From NCBI RefSeq assembly GCF_024385575.1, contig NZ_JANFMV010000001.1, forward strand, positions 1,393,681 to 1,457,680: 64,000 bases of DNA, given 5' to 3'. This document shows positions 61,004-64,000 of the stretch, one piece after another. Source of the stretch: Rhizobium sp. NRK18 (GTDB lineage: Bacteria; Pseudomonadota; Alphaproteobacteria; Rhizobiales; Rhizobiaceae). Position 1 is the stretch's first letter; every line of letters begins with the position of its first letter. Under the pieces are notes generated by a model. It had not been told where the DNA came from and made no database searches. It saw nothing but the letters and a program-made list of their open reading frames with translations. Made by a program: the position numbers and the translations under genes.

Positions 61004-61012
61004 ATTCGCCCC

Positions 61013-61057
61013 ATGAACACGTCTTTGAACATCTGGAACTGGTGGTGGGCTCGCTGA
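61013..61057 (+). CDS. trpL: trp leader peptide TrpL
   Basis: A 14-codon ORF, MNTSLNIWNWWWAR, with four Trp codons, three of them consecutive near the end. Ribosome stalling there at low Trp would favour the antiterminator. S. meliloti has a 14-aa leader of similar ending (WWWAR) in the same place. Too short for standard ORF calling. Confidence 0.9.
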   Translation: MNTSLNIWNWWWAR

Positions 61058-61130
61058 GGCGGCCGCGACCAGTCGTGTCTTGAAGACGAAGACTTGTGAA
61101 GCCGCCCGGGATCCTTCAGGCGGCTTTTTT
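61013..61130 (+). ncRNA. rnTrpL: trp attenuator RNA (rnTrpL-like)
   Basis: After trpL come an imperfect hairpin (AGTC-GTC around a TTGAA loop, about 61068-61095) and the terminator AAGCCGCC (61099-61106) / GGCGGCTT (61119-61126) with a six-T run ending at 61130. GGCGGC near 61058-61064 can pair with GCCGCC to form the antiterminator. In S. meliloti the released leader RNA acts as a trans sRNA; that function here is inferred. Confidence 0.8.
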
Positions 61131-61180
61131 GCATTTTAGGCGCCTGATCACCCGGCCAGGGGAATGCTGGAGAGAAGAGA

Positions 61181-63370
61181 ATGGTTACGATACTTCGCGA
61201 AGACGGCGCGGAAGTCTACGAGACTAAGGGTGGCATCACTATCACCCGGCAGAAGATCGAGAAGCCTTACGCCGACGCGATCTCCGATTACATCGACATG
61301 ATGGACGAGCGTCGCGGCGCGGTTCTGTCGTCGAACTACGAGTATCCGGGCCGTTACACCCGTTGGGATACGGCGATCGTCGATCCGCCCGTCGGCGTCT
61401 CATGTTTCGGCCGCAAGATGTGGCTCGACGCCTACAACGAGCGCGGCGAGGTGCTCCTGACCCTGATCGGCGAAAAGCTTGCCGCTGTCGAAGACGTGAT
61501 CATCGACCAGAGCACCGCCCGCCGCATCGACCTGACGGTCAAGGAACCGGACCGGGTCTTCACCGAGGAAGAGCGCTCGAAGATCCCGACCGTGTTCACC
61601 GTGCTGCGCGCGATCACGGACCTGTTCTTCTCCAAGGCCGACGACAATCTCGGTCTCTACGGCGCCTTCGGCTACGATCTCGCCTTCCAGTTCGACGCCA
61701 TCAAGTTGAAGCTGGAGCGTTCGGGCGACCAGCGCGACATGGTGCTCTACCTGCCGGACGAAATCCTCGTCGTCGACAATTACTCGGCCAAGGCATGGGT
61801 GCAGCGCTACGACTTCGAAAAGGGCGATCTGACCACCTTCGGCAAGGCCGGCACGATCGCGCCGGAACCGTTCAGGATGACGGATACGATCCCGCCGCGC
61901 GGCGACCATCGTCCGGGCGAATATTCCGAACTGGTGGTCAAGGCTAAGGAAAGCTTCCAGAAGGGCGATCTCTTTGAGGTCGTTCCCGGCCAGAAGTTCA
62001 TGGAGCGCTGCGAAAGCAAGCCGTCGGCGATCTCCCGCCGCCTGAAGGCGATCAATCCGTCGCCATACTCCTTCTTCATCAATCTCGGTAATCAGGAGTA
62101 CCTGATCGGTGCCTCGCCGGAAATGTTCGTCAGGGTGTCCGGCCGGCGCATCGAAACCTGCCCGATTTCGGGTACGATCAAGCGCGGCGATGATCCGATC
62201 GCGGACTCGGAACAGATCCTCAAGCTCCTGAACTCCAAGAAGGACGAATCCGAGCTCACCATGTGCTCGGACGTCGACCGCAACGACAAGTCGCGCGTCT
62301 GCGAGCCGGGTTCTGTCAAGGTCATCGGCCGCCGGCAGATCGAGATGTATTCCCGCCTGATCCACACGGTCGATCACATCGAGGGCCGCCTGCGCGACGA
62401 CATGGACGCCTTCGACGGCTTCCTGAGCCACGCCTGGGCGGTCACCGTCACCGGTGCGCCGAAGCTCTGGGCGATGCGCTTCATCGAGAACCACGAGAAG
62501 AGCCCGCGCGCATGGTACGGCGGGGCGATCGGCATGGTCGGCTTCAACGGCGACATGAACACCGGCCTGACGCTGCGCACGATCCGCATCAAGGACGGCA
62601 TTGCCGAAGTGCGCGCCGGCGCGACGCTTTTGTTCGATTCCAATCCGCAGGAAGAAGAAGCCGAAACCGAACTGAAGGCATCCGCCATGCTCTCTGCCAT
62701 CCGTGAAGCCAAGGTCGCCACCAACGCCAAGACGCAGCGCGATGTCGCCGCCGTCGGCAAGGGTGTCAACATCCTCCTGATCGACCACGAAGACAGCTTC
62801 GTGCATACGCTCGCCAATTATTTCCGCCAGACGGGCGCAACGGTCACGACCGTCAGAACGCCGGTGCCGGAAGAGGTGTTCGACCGCATGAAGCCGGACC
62901 TCGTAGTGCTGTCGCCTGGACCGGGCAGCCCGCAGGACTTCGACACCAAGGCGACGATCAAGAAGGCGCGGGCTCGCGACCTGCCGATCTTCGGGGTCTG
63001 CCTCGGCCTTCAGGCGCTTGCCGAAGCCTATGGCGGGCAGTTGCGCCAGCTGGCGATCCCGATGCACGGCAAGCCGTCGCGCATCCGCGTGCTCGATCCG
63101 GGGATCGTCTTCTCGGGCCTCGGCAAGGAGATCACGGTCGGCCGTTACCACTCGATCTTCGCCGATCCCGTCGCCCTGCCGGCCGAATTCATGATCACGG
63201 CGGAAAGCGAAGACGGCACGGTGATGGGAATCGAGCACACCAAGGAGCCGATCGCTGCCGTCCAGTTCCACCCGGAATCGATCATGACGCTCGGCCATGA
63301 CGCCGGCATGCGGATGATAGAGAACGTGGTAACGCATCTGGCAAAGCGGGCGAAGATCAAGGCTGCCTGA
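61181..63370 (+). CDS. trpE(G): Fused anthranilate synthase TrpE(G)
   Basis: A 729-aa fusion, the same length as in S. meliloti. Residues 1-510 are the TrpE chorismate-utilising domain ([83 protein letters not shown]). From about 528 ([19 protein letters not shown]) the TrpG glutamine amidotransferase follows, with nucleophile Cys near 607 in [16 protein letters not shown] and His-Glu in AVQFHPES. It makes anthranilate for tryptophan synthesis. It is controlled by the attenuator upstream and is followed by a strong terminator. Confidence 0.98.
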   Translation: MVTILREDGAEVYETKGGITITRQKIEKPYADAISDYIDMMDERRGAVLSSNYEYPGRYTRWDTAIVDPPVGVSCFGRKMWLDAYNERGEVLLTLIGEKLAAVEDVIIDQSTARRIDLTVKEPDRVFTEEERSKIPTVFTVLRAITDLFFSKADDNLGLYGAFGYDLAFQFDAIKLKLERSGDQRDMVLYLPDEILVVDNYSAKAWVQRYDFEKGDLTTFGKAGTIAPEPFRMTDTIPPRGDHRPGEYSELVVKAKESFQKGDLFEVVPGQKFMERCESKPSAISRRLKAINPSPYSFFINLGNQEYLIGASPEMFVRVSGRRIETCPISGTIKRGDDPIADSEQILKLLNSKKDESELTMCSDVDRNDKSRVCEPGSVKVIGRRQIEMYSRLIHTVDHIEGRLRDDMDAFDGFLSHAWAVTVTGAPKLWAMRFIENHEKSPRAWYGGAIGMVGFNGDMNTGLTLRTIRIKDGIAEVRAGATLLFDSNPQEEEAETELKASAMLSAIREAKVATNAKTQRDVAAVGKGVNILLIDHEDSFVHTLANYFRQTGATVTTVRTPVPEEVFDRMKPDLVVLSPGPGSPQDFDTKATIKKARARDLPIFGVCLGLQALAEAYGGQLRQLAIPMHGKPSRIRVLDPGIVFSGLGKEITVGRYHSIFADPVALPAEFMITAESEDGTVMGIEHTKEPIAAVQFHPESIMTLGHDAGMRMIENVVTHLAKRAKIKAA

Positions 63371-63393
63371 GCCGCCCGATCGCTTCGAGCAGG

Positions 63394-63425
63394 AAAGGCG
63401 GCATCCATGGCCGCCTTTTTCTTTT
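63394..63425 (+). terminator. trpE(G) terminator
   Basis: AAAGGCGGC (63394-63402) pairs with GCCGCCTTT (63410-63418), 7-nt loop, followed by TTTTTCTTTT. Textbook intrinsic terminator 24 nt after the stop. Confidence 0.85.
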
Positions 63426-63501
63426 GATAGCGCAATCTGCCGCTATGCTCTCCGGCGTTTGAATGCTATGCGGCGCGGGAGATCACGAAAGGAAGCCGGT
63501 C

Positions 63502-64000
63502 ATGGCTGTCGAGCGCGAAAACCTGAAGCGGATCGCTTTCTGGGGCATCCCACTTGCCTTCTTCGTGATGGGTCTGAAGCTGCTTGCCTGGTGGGTGACG
63601 GGATCCGTCGCGCTGCTTTCGGATGCGCTGGAATCCACGGTCAACGTGATTGCTGCCTTCATCGCCTATTTCGTCGTCGTCTATGCGCAGAAGCCGGCCG
63701 ACGAGGATCACCAGTTCGGTCACTACAAGGCGGAGTATCTCTCGGCGGTCGCCGAAGGGGTGATGATCGTGCTGGCGGCGCTGCTGATCGTCAACGAGGC
63801 GCTGCCGCATCTCAGCTCACCGGAATTGCCCGCCGCGCCGGCATTGGGCCTGGTGATCAATACGGGGGCTGCTGTCGTCAACGCCGCCTGGGCCTACCTC
63901 TTGATCCGTATCGGCAAGGCGCATCATTCTGCGGCGCTGACGGCGGATGGCCAGCATATTCTTTCGGACGTCATCACCTCCGGCGGCGTTCTTGTCGGGC
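63502..64000 (+). CDS. Cation diffusion facilitator transporter (partial, runs off window)
   Basis: The first 166 codons of a CDF-family metal/proton antiporter. FWGIPLAFFVMGLKLLAWWVTGSVALLSDALESTVNVIAAFIAYFVVVYAQKPADEDHQFGHYKAEYLSAVAEG is the signature first half: the SDALES(T)VN motif of helix 2 with its Asp, and HQFGHYKAE after it. ADGQHILSDVITS begins the helix 5 region, with the His and Asp ligands of the transport site. Probably exports zinc, iron or manganese; the metal is not determined. AAAGGAAG lies about 8 nt before the ATG. The 3' end lies outside the window. Confidence 0.93.
   Translation, partial: MAVERENLKRIAFWGIPLAFFVMGLKLLAWWVTGSVALLSDALESTVNVIAAFIAYFVVVYAQKPADEDHQFGHYKAEYLSAVAEGVMIVLAALLIVNEALPHLSSPELPAAPALGLVINTGAAVVNAAWAYLLIRIGKAHHSAALTADGQHILSDVITSGGVLVG

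Overview
The window looks like chromosomal DNA of a Rhizobiaceae member (Hyphomicrobiales): Sinorhizobium/Ensifer, Rhizobium, Shinella or a close relative. The basis is high GC throughout, a fused trpE(G) behind a 14-codon Trp leader, a ShmR-type haem receptor next to trpE(G), bdhA in one run with xanthine dehydrogenase genes, a ChoXWV choline transporter, BacA, a NolR-like regulator and a RIME-like intergenic palindrome. No rRNA, tRNA, phage, transposase or CRISPR array was seen. Function calls are read from translated sequence and remembered family motifs; no database search was run.

Layout. 0-6.4 kb: a PepSY protein with a cytochrome b561, a large hybrid histidine kinase, and MnmD divergent from an FAD oxidoreductase with overlapping start codons. 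6.4-24 kb: a purine and ureide catabolism island. It holds a DUF1045 protein, puuE, uraD, allA, uraH, a phosphoesterase, a quinone oxidoreductase/LysR pair, guaD, the membrane cytochrome-linked urate oxidase puuD, a TPR-sulfotransferase, a second LysR and bdhA-xdhA-xdhB-xdhC. Together with adenine deaminase at 39-41 kb this covers guanine/xanthine to urate to allantoin to allantoate, plus ureidoglycolate to glyoxylate; the step from allantoate to ureidoglycolate is not in the window. 24-33 kb: glpK, a Phd/VapC toxin-antitoxin pair, an LLM flavoenzyme, a second methionine aminopeptidase, an MFS exporter, bacA, a polysaccharide deacetylase and an NnrU protein. 32.6-42.9 kb: a YfgM-like protein with der, a glycosyltransferase, a KDG-type kinase, a GH13 alpha-glucosidase, an AAC(6')-like acetyltransferase, ade, a rhodanese and a PAS-GGDEF protein. 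42.9-49.6 kb: an omega-aminotransferase, a NolR-like regulator, HugZ-like protein, choVWX and a cytochrome c with a perfect FNR/FixK box upstream.

49.8-56.4 kb is the least explained part: five co-directed genes (coiled-coil protein, unknown protein, classic AAA ATPase, unknown protein, membrane-anchored DUF2333 protein). The last four are joined by overlaps or a 2-nt gap, which suggests one multi-protein machine of unknown function. I regard it as the best candidate for an undescribed system here.

56.4-64 kb: a PAS-only protein, a SpoIIAA-like protein, an extensin-family protein, the haem receptor shmR with a RirA-type box over its promoter, the trp attenuator (apparently leaderless leader peptide MNTSLNIWNWWWAR) with trpE(G), and the start of a cation diffusion facilitator.
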